64,000 bases of DNA from Rotaria macrura (taxonomy: Eukaryota > Rotifera > Eurotatoria > Philodinida > Philodinidae). The translations under genes were made by a program, and so were the position numbers. The stretch is from the NCBI GenBank assembly GCA_900239685.1, contig OENT01000192.1, positions 102,231-166,230 of the forward strand, given 5' to 3'. Below are positions 12,415-24,274 of this stretch, in pieces (positions within the stretch are counted from its first letter, which is position 1; each line of letters opens with the position of its first letter). The notes beneath the pieces were generated by a model that did no database searches, was not told the origin of the DNA, and was given only the letters and a program-made list of their open reading frames with translations.

Positions 12415-14420
12415 ATGTTCGTCACATTTGTGACAGGAAATAAGAATAAATTAGCGGAAGTTCAAGCGATATTGGCCGATGTATTACCAAACCTAAGATC
12501 ACAAGATCTTGATTGTAAGTATTTGATTAATAATGCGAATCCCAAAGTGAATAGATAGCTATTGATTCGAGACTACGTGCATTTGTGTGTAAGCAAAAGA
12601 GCTATGAATATTCTGATTAGACTTGATGGCATTAAATTATATGCTCAAGGGAGACTATATATCGAACGCAGCATTTACTTTCATGAATGATATGCGAAGA
12701 GAAAAATGATTATCGACTTGAAACTTAACTGATAATACGATGTTATTTAAGAGATCTGTTCTAGGTAAAACTTGTCGAACCTTTTATTTATTGATTTCGA
12801 TTTCAAAAGAAAAATATCGAATTTCTTTCGTGTAAAATAGTTAGAATACATGAAGCACGTGCTATTATTCCAGCTCTATTTCACTTGGAAAGTAATGAAA
12901 CATTCACAAGATGTCACTCTTTTGTCGAAGTTCATTTAGACGTTCATTTATTTAGCTACTATGTGGAGTATAACTATCATGTTAATATAGCCCTAGCTTA
13001 AATAGTTTCCATGAAAATATGGTTTCTCCGTGTAATCATAAGCAAAGAGCGGAGACTGTTTTCAAAATATATATGTCTCGATAAGGTTTATACAATATAG
13101 GTAAGTTCGACTCAAAAATGATTGATTTGTACTTGAAATTTTATCGTATAATAACTATCAATAAATCTTGTGTACCTACATATGTTGTGATTAATGCAAA
13201 ATGGAAATTATTTAATAAAGATCATGCTAGAACCTTTTAAATTCGATTATTACAATATTTGATGTTTCATAGTAGAATATATTGAATGTTTTTCGCACGT
13301 ATATCCAGCAATCATTTTTTGATCTCGTTGAATTTGTCATGAAACATTTTTCAGTGAGACGAACTGTTTTGCATCGTACGTGTTATGTTATAAAATTGCA
13401 CACATATTACGAAAAGATTTGAAAGTCATGTTTTCCTATTGCACTCAGCTTTGAAGCAGTACATATTTTCTACTATGATCCAATAAGTAATTTTACACAA
13501 GAAGAAAAAAAGTCTAAGTACATATGATTTGATCAATTTTCATATATTTTTTCTTAATCGATTACAACAATTCCGATTCAAATCGGATCTATCTTTGAAA
13601 AGTGCTAAATACAAGAGCGTCACTAGTTACCTTAATTTTGATTGTAAAATAAAATGCTAGTAACCTTGATACCTATTTGTTAAAGAATCTGACATAAGTA
13701 AAAATCACAGTTATCATGACTTTGCGTGCATGTAAAAAAAGGTCATATGTTAATATTTCGATCTTTCATTGATTTTTGTAGCTTCTATGCCCTCCCGAGT
13801 TCATAGAGATATTCAAAAATAAGACAGAATCGATTTTTATTTAATAAAAATAAAAATAAAAACTTGACATGAAAAATTTCCTTCAATAATTCATTGATGA
13901 ATAAATATGAATGATAATTTGTTTTTTCCATTCTACAGTACCCGAATATCAAGGTGAACCTGAAGATATAACTAAAGCAAAGGCAATATTAGCTGCTCAA
14001 CGTGTTAATGGTCCTGTTTTGGTTGAAGATACTTCCCTGTGTTTTAACGCTTTACATGATCTTCCAGGGCCGTACATTAAATGGTTTCTAGATAAGATAG
14101 GTCATGATGGCTTGAATAAATTACTCGCACCCTATGATGATAAAACAGCTTATGCGCAATGCGTATTTGCATTTTGTGCTGGACCATCGCATGAACCAAT
14201 CACATTTACAGGCCGATGTCCAGGACGTATTGTTCCAGCTCGTGGACCGAACACATTTGGATGGGATCCAATATTTCAACCAGATAATGAACAAGGACAA
14301 CCAGGTGATCAAACGTTCGCTGAAATGGACAAAACAATTAAGAATAAAATAAGTCACCGAAGTCGATCGTTACAATTGGTTAAAGATTATTTTGGTAAAC
14401 ACCCTCAATATAAATTGTAA
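12415..14420 (+). CDS. ITPA: Inosine triphosphate pyrophosphatase
   Basis: Two exons, 12415-12514 and 13939-14420, join in phase 1 to give 193 residues, close to the 194 of the human enzyme. The enzyme hydrolyses ITP, dITP and XTP to monophosphates plus pyrophosphate and so cleans the nucleotide pool in the cytosol. Exon 1 holds the nucleotide-binding [13 protein letters not shown] motif. Exon 2 continues [11 protein letters not shown], then [15 protein letters not shown] (the metal and substrate loop with its acidic residues), [19 protein letters not shown], and the C-terminal SHRSRSL motif that contacts the base. All family landmarks are present and in order. The single intron is long (1424 nt). 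AATAAA signals lie about 60-70 nt after the stop. No frame damage is seen. Confidence 0.95.
12515..13938 (+). other. Long ITPA intron
   Basis: The intron has a GTAAGT donor and a TTCTACAG acceptor. The 1424 nt in between are AT-rich and I find no embedded gene or repeat. Confidence 0.8.
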
Positions 14421-14776
14421 TGATATTCTGATGTCTTTTTATGAAAATGTTTTCGTTGCATATACAAAAAAACAAAAAGAAATAAAGAAATAAAACATTG
14501 CCGCATATTCTATTCATGCTAAATGACTATTTGATCGATTGGTCACAAACGATACAAGGCAAGATCTTGTTGTATCGAAGCCTAGAAACGTTGTAGAAAT
14601 GCTGATTTGAAAAAAAATGATATATATCGCAATATAAATATAAAGTGGTGGGTGAAAGAAAAAAAAATTGCACTTGACATCTTTGACAGTATAAAATCCT
14701 TAAAGCGATCGGATATTTATATCATCAGAGTAAATAACATCCTTTGTTTTGCATTATGAAATAGACATCCACAAAT
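14421..14776. promoter_or_regulatory. ITPA 3' end and protease promoter region
   Basis: AATAAA signals for ITPA lie near 14480-14495. A TATAAAA box at about 14690-14696 sits roughly 80 nt before the ATG of the first protease and is a plausible core promoter for it. Confidence 0.45.
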
Positions 14777-15843
14777 ATGATTCATAAAAAAGAATATTTC
14801 CTATTATATATTTTGCTTTTAATTCATTCGTGTTTATCTTCATGTGTGCCATCACCGAAACAGTGTGGATGTTCACACGTGAAGCCTATTTTTTCTGAAT
14901 CAAAAATTGTCGGAGGTTATACGGCTGTAAATCATTCATGGCCATGGATTGGTAAGCATTCATATTTGATAATATGTGAGATATTTACATGAAATATAAT
15001 AGTAAGTCTTCGTCGATTGGCTGAAAATGAATCAACAACAAGTCCTGGCTCTAGATTTTGTGGTGGATCTTTAATTAATAACAAATACATCTTAACAGCT
15101 GCGCATTGCTTTCGTTATTTTCAACTTTCAAACATAGATAAATATTTTGCTGTTCTTGGTGCTCTATATAAAAATGATACTAATCCAGTTCGTTTTACGT
15201 TCGCATCTGTTATTGTGCATGATCAATTCAATGAGAAAACTTATGAAAACGATATTACTCTATTAGAATTGCAGCAAGAAGTTGATTTTACTGATCCCAA
15301 TCTTGGATTTATATGCTTTCCACCAGCTGATGTCTTAACATATCCAAACGAATCAATGAACGGTACTGCAATAGGTTGGGGACATTTAAAACAAAGTGGT
15401 GTCTCATCTTATACTCTTCAACAAGTAGAATTACCTGTTATATCAGACTCAAATGAGTATTGTCATAAAGTTTTGCATAATGATTCAATGCAATTTTGTG
15501 CAGGTTTTATAGAAGGCGGGAAAGATACATGTCAAGGTGACAGGTACTAAATCAATATTTAGCAGACTGTTCTTTTTTAACATTTATTCAACATTATAGT
15601 GGCGGACCTTTCATGATTTATGATGCAGACAGTGATACATGGCGTATTGCTGGAATAACATCATTCGGCCATGGATGTGCAGTACCAAAATATCCCGGTG
15701 CCTACACTCGTGTGAGCACGTTCATGGATTGGATTAATGATCACATGAACAATACATCTGTAGAATCTCGAGCATCTATACTTTTAACGTCACATGTGAT
15801 GCTGTCATTTTTATCTTGTACATTTGCTTTCATACGAATGTAA
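14777..15843 (+). CDS. Trypsin-like serine protease, probably membrane- or GPI-anchored
   Basis: Exons 14777-14951, 15003-15543 and 15600-15843 give 319 residues. An N-terminal hydrophobic signal peptide ends near a cysteine-rich CVPSPKQCGC segment. Activation would cut before IVGGYTAV. The S1 peptidase domain has its full triad: His in LTAAHC, Asp in ENDITLLEL, Ser in CQGDSGGP. The aspartate six residues before the serine predicts cleavage after Lys or Arg. GAYTRVSTFMDWI is the usual C-terminal helix. After it, about 20 hydrophobic residues end the protein, as in prostasin- or testisin-type anchored proteases. Introns are 51 and 56 nt; the second splits the catalytic serine codon. A related protease gene follows downstream on the same strand. 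Substrate unknown. Confidence 0.93.
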
Positions 15844-17423
15844 TTTTTGTAAGTTTGTTTTAAAAGCAAACAACTTTTACTCTTCATATTTTTTTCTAAT
15901 TATATAAATGAAAAACTTTGATCTCTATCCAATGATGACAGTTAAATTCAATCGGATTCATTAGAGAAGCTTGTCGATAAGATCGAGAAATATCTTTAAA
16001 ACTTTCGTAACTATCAATACTGAGTACTTGCTCAAGATTTGCATATTTTTCGAATGTTCGTTCAATAATCAATCGTCGGAAAGTACAATACCGTGATTCG
16101 TCTACTGTACCATCATGTCGTTCAATTCTATCCTTATTTGTGATGCTTTAAAGTGATAGAATAAAACTTGATGAACGCTAGACTCGGAATTGGACGATCG
16201 ATCAACAATATATCACAGACACAACGCAGAAAAACCTCTATGATGTCAGAAGACTGAAACGAAGTCTTCTGAAATGTACTTTAAACTGAATCATTCTTCT
16301 TCTTCGTGGATTCGTATCAATATTTGAATAACATAGCTAAAATCAAATTTACAAATCTGTTTTATGGGGGGACGTCTAGAGGATTTTTTTCAGTACATCG
16401 ATGAGTTTATCTTGCCACCTTTTCAAATGTACTCTATAATACCTTTATCTTAGCAAATTATGAAAATTTTCCCCTGTGCTAGCAAATCGTTTATTTGATT
16501 GCGTTACAAATTATTATTCATATATAAATTTACAATTATTCATTATGCACTCTATTTATTTCTGACTCCTACGAAAAAAAAATGCACCTTTTTCTTACTT
16601 GATACTGTCGTTAAGTTTTAATAGAACGACATTAGTTTTATTTTATTAAAAAGAGATGGCCTCCAGTGCTTTGCATTATTTATTTTAAAAAGTCAATCGA
16701 TATTGTTTATTGATTCAGTACAACTGAATAAGAAGCACTGCTTGATCCACTATTAATCCTAGCAAAACAAAGATCAACTGAAAGTGAACCACTGCACCGT
16801 CCTTTTTTTTTCGTACGAAACTAAATCGTATTTTAATACAATCATCTATTGAGAAGTATATGTTGAGCTACGTGCACTTATTAATATTACAGTTTATTTA
16901 GCATAATTGGGTGCATAGTAGAGTCGCTATGAAAAGCGAAGTAGAAAAATCGAAAATTGAAGCACTACGCAAATATCATTTTTCTATTGAATGTTACCAA
17001 CTAATACGTTTTTCTTTCTCTGACTAAAGAACGTTGTTTTTTGTGTACAGCAAGGCCAATGAAAAACTCAGTTGTGTAAGATCAATACAAGACGTACACA
17101 AACGTTCTTAAAAATGAGTGATTCAACTAATGCAAGCGATTCTTCATCTTAAGCAAGTGCAGAACTTGCAAAAAGAATGCAAAAAAAAAGTGAAAAAAAA
17201 CGTCTGCACCTTTTTTCTTTTCTTTTCTTTCTATCGCAGTATCAAAGAATAAAATAACAGTACACAGGAAAAAAAAGCAACATCGACGTAACCTAGAATG
17301 GATTTTGATTTTTTCTTCTCTTCACATTTACGAATGTGTCACTAGAAACAACGTATCAGCTGACAAGTAGAATTGATGTTAAAGTAAAGAAACGATGAGT
17401 GGTAAAAGGCATTAATTTTCATC
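15844..17423. other. Intergenic between the two protease genes
   Basis: No exon recognised in about 1.6 kb. It contains only short A/T runs and a G-run near 16366. Confidence 0.4.
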
Positions 17424-18726
17424 ATGTTCAATAGTGTATATCTATATTATATCGTGCAATTCGCTTGTACTATTACATTTGCTCAAGATGACAGTAAATC
17501 TAAACCACAACAGTATCAAAGTTTTTTCAATAGACCACAAACTTACTATCAACAGTATCCGATGACAAATATCGAGAGTCAACAATGGTATTATTCATCA
17601 AATCAAAAACCATCAGCTTATTCATGGTATTGGACCAATAAAGATATACCATCGTCTAATTTTCATAAAGATTCATTATCTAATGAGCGCATAGATCCAT
17701 TGAGAAATGGAGCTTGTGGAAGAAGTCAAATAAGCATTCGATTTTCACGTATCATGGGTGGACAAGATGCTGTACCACATTCATATCCATGGATGGCTTC
17801 ATTGACAAAACGTTCATTAAATAATATGCATTTATGTGGTGGAGTTCTTCTTACGTTGCGTCATGTTCTTACAGCTGCACATTGTATGGAAGATTTTGAA
17901 GGAGTCGATGATGTCAATGTCATAGCTGGTACTCATTATATTACTGATAAGAGAAATCCTGCATCAGTCATAGCGATTACCATTCATCCTCAATACGATC
18001 CAGATACATTTGCCAATGATCTTGCTATTGTAACACTTCGTTCACAATTACCAGACAATGATCCACGTATTACTACCATATGTTTACCACCTGATGACAT
18101 TCCAGGTAAAAATTATCCACCAACGAAAAAGTCCGGTGTTGCTATTGGCTGGGGATCGACTGAATTCGGTGGTAATCCATCGACAACATTGAAACAAGTT
18201 CTTTTACCTATTCTCGATTCAACCAAATGGCCATGCAATATCTATATTACTTATCTTCCAGGACAACTCTGTGCAGGAGAACTTCGAGGTGGTCTAGATA
18301 CATGCCAAGCGGATTCAGGTTTTTTGATCGCAACATGTTCTTTTCTCTAGTAATTGATTTTCGTTTTTACTTTTATAAATATTCATTTCAGGTGGCCCAT
18401 TAATGATAGAAACTTCAGATAGTCGTTGGGAAATTGTTGGTATAACATCATTCGGTAAATCATGGTAAGATGTATGATGAAAGAAATAAACTTAGATGTA
18501 CACAATAATATTGGTCTATTCTTATTTTAGTGGTAAGCCGAACACACCAGGAATTTATACACGCGTAGGTACATATAATAGCTTTATTCGGTCAATTATT
18601 GGTCTCTCAAACCGTAGTCCATATTATTCATCGTCTTCTCAATTGTGTTCCATGAATATATTTTCATTCTGTGTTCTTTTATTGATAGTATTATTTTATT
18701 TTTATGAAAAAAACGAATATTTTTAG
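17424..18726 (+). CDS. Trypsin-like serine protease with Gln/Tyr-rich propeptide
   Basis: Exons 17424-18318, 18392-18464 and 18531-18726 give 387 residues. A signal peptide ending near TFAQD is followed by a ~75-residue Gln/Tyr/Ser-rich linker. CGRS then supplies the cysteine that normally tethers the propeptide to the catalytic chain. Activation would be before IMGGQDAV. His (LTAAHC), Asp (ANDLAIVTL) and Ser are present, as is the trypsin-type aspartate in GLDTCQ. The serine motif reads CQADSGGP, so the oxyanion-hole glycine (chymotrypsin Gly193) is alanine; activity may be altered. After the IYTRVGTYNSFI helix comes a ~20-residue hydrophobic tail, suggesting membrane attachment. One intron lies at the serine, 2 nt away from its position in the upstream paralogue. 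The other splits a later cysteine codon. This looks like an old tandem relative of the 14777 gene. Confidence 0.92.
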
Positions 18727-19198
18727 TTTCTTTTGTACAGCGTGATCAGAAGGTGTTTTTCGTTCTGTTTCTTTTTTTCTTCATTTTATTGAAATTGATG
18801 AAGGTTTATACATATACATGAGTGTATAACATTGGTTCTGTTCGTTTTCTTTTTTCGTCATCATTTGCATTATGACGCAGATGTGCTAGGCCTACGGGTA
18901 TGTGTATGTTTCTCTCTTTGGTTTATTGATAGAGAAAAGAGATCATTTAGCAACAAATCATCATAAAAAAATGAATATGACGAAGATTTCAGGGTCCTTA
19001 CATGCTTTACATGTGTTTATATAGGTGTATATTTGATGTACAAATGTGAAGCAATGACACCGAATGAAATGGACATTGAACAAAAAAAAAATAAATATAT
19101 AATATGTATACATATTTCATTGTTTGTTCAAACAGTATAACGATTATCAGCATACTAGAAAAGAAAATTATTATCAATAGAATGGATATAACAATAAT
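18727..19198. other. Convergent 3' intergenic region
   Basis: This lies between the plus-strand protease and the minus-strand repeat gene. No gene recognised. Confidence 0.4.
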
Positions 19199-22019
19199 TT
19201 AAAATTGAACTTGTTCTTCGTTCGGTTCTGGTTCCAGACCAGAATCAATTTTTGGTCGTGCACGCCATTGAAGTTTTTCATTGTAAATCTAATTTTAAAA
19301 ATAAAACAAAGTCACTCGTAAGTAATATGATACAAAAGAAGCAGTTCTTACCACCGGTGCAATATAAGCATTAGGATCGTAAGACTCATTATAGGCATCG
19401 ATTCTCGGTTGAGATTTCCAACGAGGTAATTGATTAACAATCTAGATGCAAAGTCAAATTCAGTAATCTATAGTATTCTTATAAAACAAACACTGGATTT
19501 CAAAACATAGAACCAATAAAGCAAGGTCTACTGAAGTATAGCAATGCTAGTAAAAATTAGCCTGTGTGTTATCGTAATAGAATGCACTGTTATAACGAAT
19601 ACTGATGTCACCGTCTGCTACAAAAAACGATTAGGTAGATGACGTCAAAAGTAAGTAAACTAGAATTGTATCAACAGTGTCCACTTATCTTAGATTTTGA
19701 AAATGCATCAATATCTAGCGTAGGAGATAAGATTATTTCTTCTAATCTCGGAATATATAACACTGCTCTTTTCTATGAAAATAAAACTAATAGAATCATT
19801 ACTAAATGACTGAACGATTTTTTGACCTAGGAAAAAATTTACGGGAAGTACGAGATTTCGAATGTCGTATACGCTTCATAAATTTGAACTAGTGATAATC
19901 TCGTTCATTACTTTGTGTCTTCTTATTCATATTATAGTTTTGGATAAACAACGAGCAATTAAAGATGATCATTCTTAATGCCATGTGAAAGGAAACAATT
20001 AAAAAAACTAATCATAGAATTTTTCTCGATTCAAAATGTATTGGCAACAGTTAGTATTTTAAAAAAGATTAGTGGTATTTTGTTAAAACTAACTCTTGGT
20101 CGTCTTTGCCCTTTCAAATTATCTAAATATTCTTCATTGTGTGCATCAATTTTATGTGATTTTGTGTTCCATTTAACTTTTTCTTGAAAGATCTGAATGA
20201 AATCAAGGGCATTTATACATATTCGGTCCTATAAGAATTTGATTACATACTCCAGGCATAGACCGTTTTTGTTTCATACGATCCATATAATCATCACTTC
20301 TATTATTCGTACGCGATCTTCTAATCGATTCAGATCTTCCAAAATCTATTGGCTGAAAACATAAAATCATCATCTATTAAATATAAGTTCCATGCATATT
20401 TTCATACGGGTAATTTGTCTGAATACTGTTGATCACTCTACAATCAAACAACAAATATATTAAAGTTAAATAACTCTTCCAAACAAATAATAATTTACTG
20501 GACTATAATATTTATCTTGTTGTTTTCGTCTTATATATTCTTTATTATAATGATCAGTTCTTGGAACAGATGGCCATGTCGACTTTTCATCATAGATCTT
20601 TTTAAACAACGAAAAAAAAATTTATTAGAGATATTCATATTCGATTGGAAATTTGAAACGCGATATTTTCGTCTCTATTCATCACATGAGAATATCGATC
20701 TATCCTTGATACTGTGAAATGTATTTCTATTTCATATAAAACCCTCAAGATATTTCAATAGCACGACAGTTCACACAGCACAATGCCACATGATTCATAT
20801 GCTGTCGAAGACTACACACTAACATCTATCAAACTTTGTGATACATCAATGTTTGCTTGTCTCTATATGATGAATCGTTACTACAATGCAAATTAGATAT
20901 TTAAAATGTTTGTTGTCCAAATCTTGATCACGATATATAAAATATGTCTTGTTGATCGTAGTTCACAAAAGGAATCTTACTGAATTAAACTTACAATAGG
21001 TCTAGGTGCACTCTTAATGCGTTCAATAGCTTCCTCATTGTGAGAATCGATTCTTGGATCTACTACCCACTTGATCTTCGTATCATATATCTTTACACAT
21101 ACAATCAAAAATTTTAATTTCGTTTTTGTAATAAATATGAAAAACAAAACTTGTACTTTTGGTTTTGGTGCACGTAGAATATTTTCGACCACTTCTTCAT
21201 TGTGAGAATCTATTTTGGGCTGCGGATTCCACAACGGTTTTTCGTTGTATATCTATGAAGACAATATCGTTCATATAGATGATGAATTTCAATCGAACAA
21301 AAGAACTATACTCTTGGTTTTGGTGCTCGAAGAATACTTTCGACAACTTCCTCATTGTGTGAATCAATTTTTGGTTTTCGATCCCATGTAGGTCTTTCAT
21401 CATAGATTTTTTTCTTCGGAGCGTTGAGAATTTTTTCGACGGCTTCATCATTACGAGCATCGATCTTTGGATTTACGTTCCAATCAAGTCTTTCTTGAAA
21501 AATCTATATTATATTTTAAAACGTAATGATGATGATTTATATAATTCAAATTTAATTATTATATACTTTAACCGTCGGTTTTGGTCTCGTGTAGCGTACT
21601 CGACGCGGTGCTGGCATTGTCTTAAAACAAAAATAGAAATGAATAATTTGAGTGAATTTAAACGAAAATACACTTAAAATTACTCCTCCAGCCGGGTCTC
21701 GGCGTGTTTTTTCACTCGGCAAACTGAGAAACGATGAATTCCCTAACTTGTCTTTGAACTCATTATTGATGTCTTCGTATTCATAATGATTCTTTTTCTT
21801 GTATGTTGATCGTTTCGATCCTTGTGAACGATTAACAGATGATGCCTTTTCAACTGTAAACGACCCATTCGAACGCTTGACAATATCATAATCTAAGATA
21901 TTACCATGGCTATCAGTTTGTAGAACAACAACTCGCTAAAATAAAATACACTTGTGCGACTAATACATCAATTTTTGACGTGTCTTGGTTAATACCTCAT
22001 TTGGTGTAGTACGCGACAT
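19199..22019 (-). CDS. Repeat protein, possible divergent Tau/MAP2-family microtubule-binding protein
   Basis: Twelve exons, 5' to 3' on the minus strand: 21996-22019, 21684-21935, 21567-21620, 21312-21503, 21252-21157, 21090-20995, 20597-20499, 20437-20408, 20352-20251, 20192-20094, 19441-19352 and 19288-19199. They give 407 residues. Every intron is phase 0, and most exons encode one ~32-residue repeat. The repeat opens with I[YF][NDQ]E[KR] and a tryptophan, then PKIDSHNEE, then a basic tail such as APKPK. The N-terminal 110 residues are polar and basic. Tau-type tubulin-binding repeats have a similar rhythm (an E-K-L-x-W/F core, then K-I-G-S-x-x-N), but the PGGG turn is absent here. The gene is certain from exon coherence. 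The microtubule role is only an inference from that resemblance. An unrelated structural repeat is the main alternative. No signal peptide or membrane segment. Confidence 0.75.
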
Positions 22020-23877
22020 TAGGGAAAACAAATAGTTGATGTTACTTTGACAGTAATGGAACAGTAGATCGTAGAATAATGTTTATGCACTCAAGTGTAA
22101 ATAAGCGTTTCACTTGTTTTTCGTTTAGTTACACGAATTGAATAAATGGCTATGAAGAGAATACGAAAAAAAGAAAAAAAAATTTCACTCGCTCATGTAC
22201 ACACAGAAAATAGGAAAGGAGTTTTTGACAACTCTTTTTTTAGCCATTTTAAGTTTGATTTTATTTCATTGCTGAATGAAATAAAATATGTCTGAGTGTC
22301 TGTTTCGTAACCATTAGCATTCAAGCTACTATTTAGTAAATGTGTACATGTTGCTTTATCAACGAAAATAATTTACTACGCAGTTTTGAGTTTGATTTTT
22401 CTTTAGCTTTGAAATTAGTAATCGAAATACAATGGATTAAGTTCTTTCGACGAAATATATTCGTCAACTAAAACACTTGTGACACTTCTAAAATTCAAAT
22501 AGATGCTGAAAAAGAAATGCTGTGTTTTGAGATTTAAATGTTGACATTGATTTCGATCGTATTTTATGAAAAACAATCGAAAAGGAAAGCAATACAGTTA
22601 TTCGATTCAAATTCCTTCTTGCTTCCTCCACAAATGACAATAGACGTTATAATAAACAAATCATATGAGACAGGTTAGACGCAATTCATCATCAACAACT
22701 TACTAGTGATGATACATCACCGGCATGTAGAAAATTAAAGATATCAAATCAAAGTTCATAGATTCTTGTTACCTTCATTACAATAAAACAGTTACCTCAT
22801 TGTTCGATTAATGGAAATTTTCTTAAAAACTACCCTAAAATAGATTGAATAAAATGATTTTCCTGTCATCATGAAAATATACAATGTTTTATTTCACAAT
22901 TCAATTTTTTCAGCTCGATTTATTGACTTGAATTTATCATGATACAGTCAATTACAAATTATCTACTCGACAATATTCAAAAATTGTAAGCTCTTTTGAT
23001 CATATAATACAGTTTATGTGTGCATAATTATATTAGTAACAACTGTATTCAAATATATTACTATAGACTATTGTATATTATGGAAAGTCAGTAGCAATTC
23101 AAAAGAAAACATAGTCATACGAATCAGAACATATCAAATGTTTTTAATAGAAAAAAGAAAAGGATCATAGCTTATGCATAAAGAATGTATTACAACATCG
23201 ATTACACTGATATTCGTACTTGTCAGCAAATGAGAACGTCATTGCGATTAGAATATTTTGTTTTATGTTGCTGTGTATTCAAATACTTGAATAAATAATT
23301 CGTAGAAATATCATGTTGATGTCTTAGCGCAATCAACGGATGCAACAAAATCCTTGTTATTTACGACGTCTTTTATTTTGATTGTAAATCAACCAGTCTT
23401 CTTGATTCAATACGATGAAAAGATTAGTTTTTGCTATCGATGAATACTGAAAGTTGATGAAAAAATGATACAGTTTTCAAAGAAAATTATTTATATCAAA
23501 TCTAAATAGAAACTAATATAGAGATTAGTTATGCAGATGCTTGAATGTGGTAAACGCAAGAAAATAGTTCTTTGTACCATGAATAAATTCAAAAGACGGC
23601 ACGCAATTCTTGTCCAACAAAATAGATAATCGTGTAAGTAATTATATAATTTGTTGATTTCAGTTTGCTACAGTAATATTTACATAGTCTTTTGATTTAT
23701 TTCAACTTGATGAAATTAGGGATTTTCCTAATTCTTAATACAATGAAAATCTTTTAAGTAGTTGATACGAGTTAACTTAATGTTCTATTTCCACTTTCAT
23801 TATTAATAATCTGTCTATCTTAAAAATTCTATATTGATTGTATCACTTCATTTTCTTGTTTTGCGAACAACGATGTA
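22020..23877. other. Intergenic, no gene recognised
   Basis: This AT-rich stretch starts with the 5' flank of the repeat-protein gene. I see no exon, tRNA or long repeat. Confidence 0.4.
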
Positions 23878-23885
23878 TGAGAAAG

Positions 23886-24266
23886 TGGGGCTGCAACAAA
23901 TCTAAGGTCTTGGAATATTATGCAAATTGATTTGGATTCGATCTTAAATTACTCAAATCGGATGAGATTTTATAAGAGAACGTCCCAGAAGGGAGAAAAG
24001 AATATCATGTCGTATAAATTGATATGAAATTGTTTAGATTTGATACATAGATGTCGGATTTGGGATGAAAATTTGCCTTCAGTATAGAACGACTACAAAG
24101 TTGGACTCGTGTTAGATTCAAAACAAATCCGAAATCTAAGCCGAACAAGGTAATATCAATAATCCTGTGCTCCAAATCGAGAGAAATTCACATTCAGAAA
24201 CTAAGTCCAAACATGAAAACTTTGCCGAAAAATTCCAAAATCTATTCAAGATCTGTTGCACCCCTA
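23886..24266. mobile_element. hAT-type MITE, 381 bp
   Basis: The ends are inverted copies: left TGGGGCTGCAACAAATCT, and right (reverse complement) TAGGGGTGCAACAGATCT. They are flanked by 8-bp direct repeats, TGAGAAAG at 23878-23885 and TGATAAAG at 24267-24274, with one mismatch. An 8-bp target duplication and a T/CAGGGGTGCAAC-like end are hallmarks of hAT transposons. There is no coding capacity, so it would depend on a transposase elsewhere. Confidence 0.8.
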
Positions 24267-24274
24267 TGATAAAG

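Noticed and set aside
14121..14357. Open frames overlapping ITPA exon 2 on both strands
   Set aside because: They are shadows of a strongly conserved coding exon.
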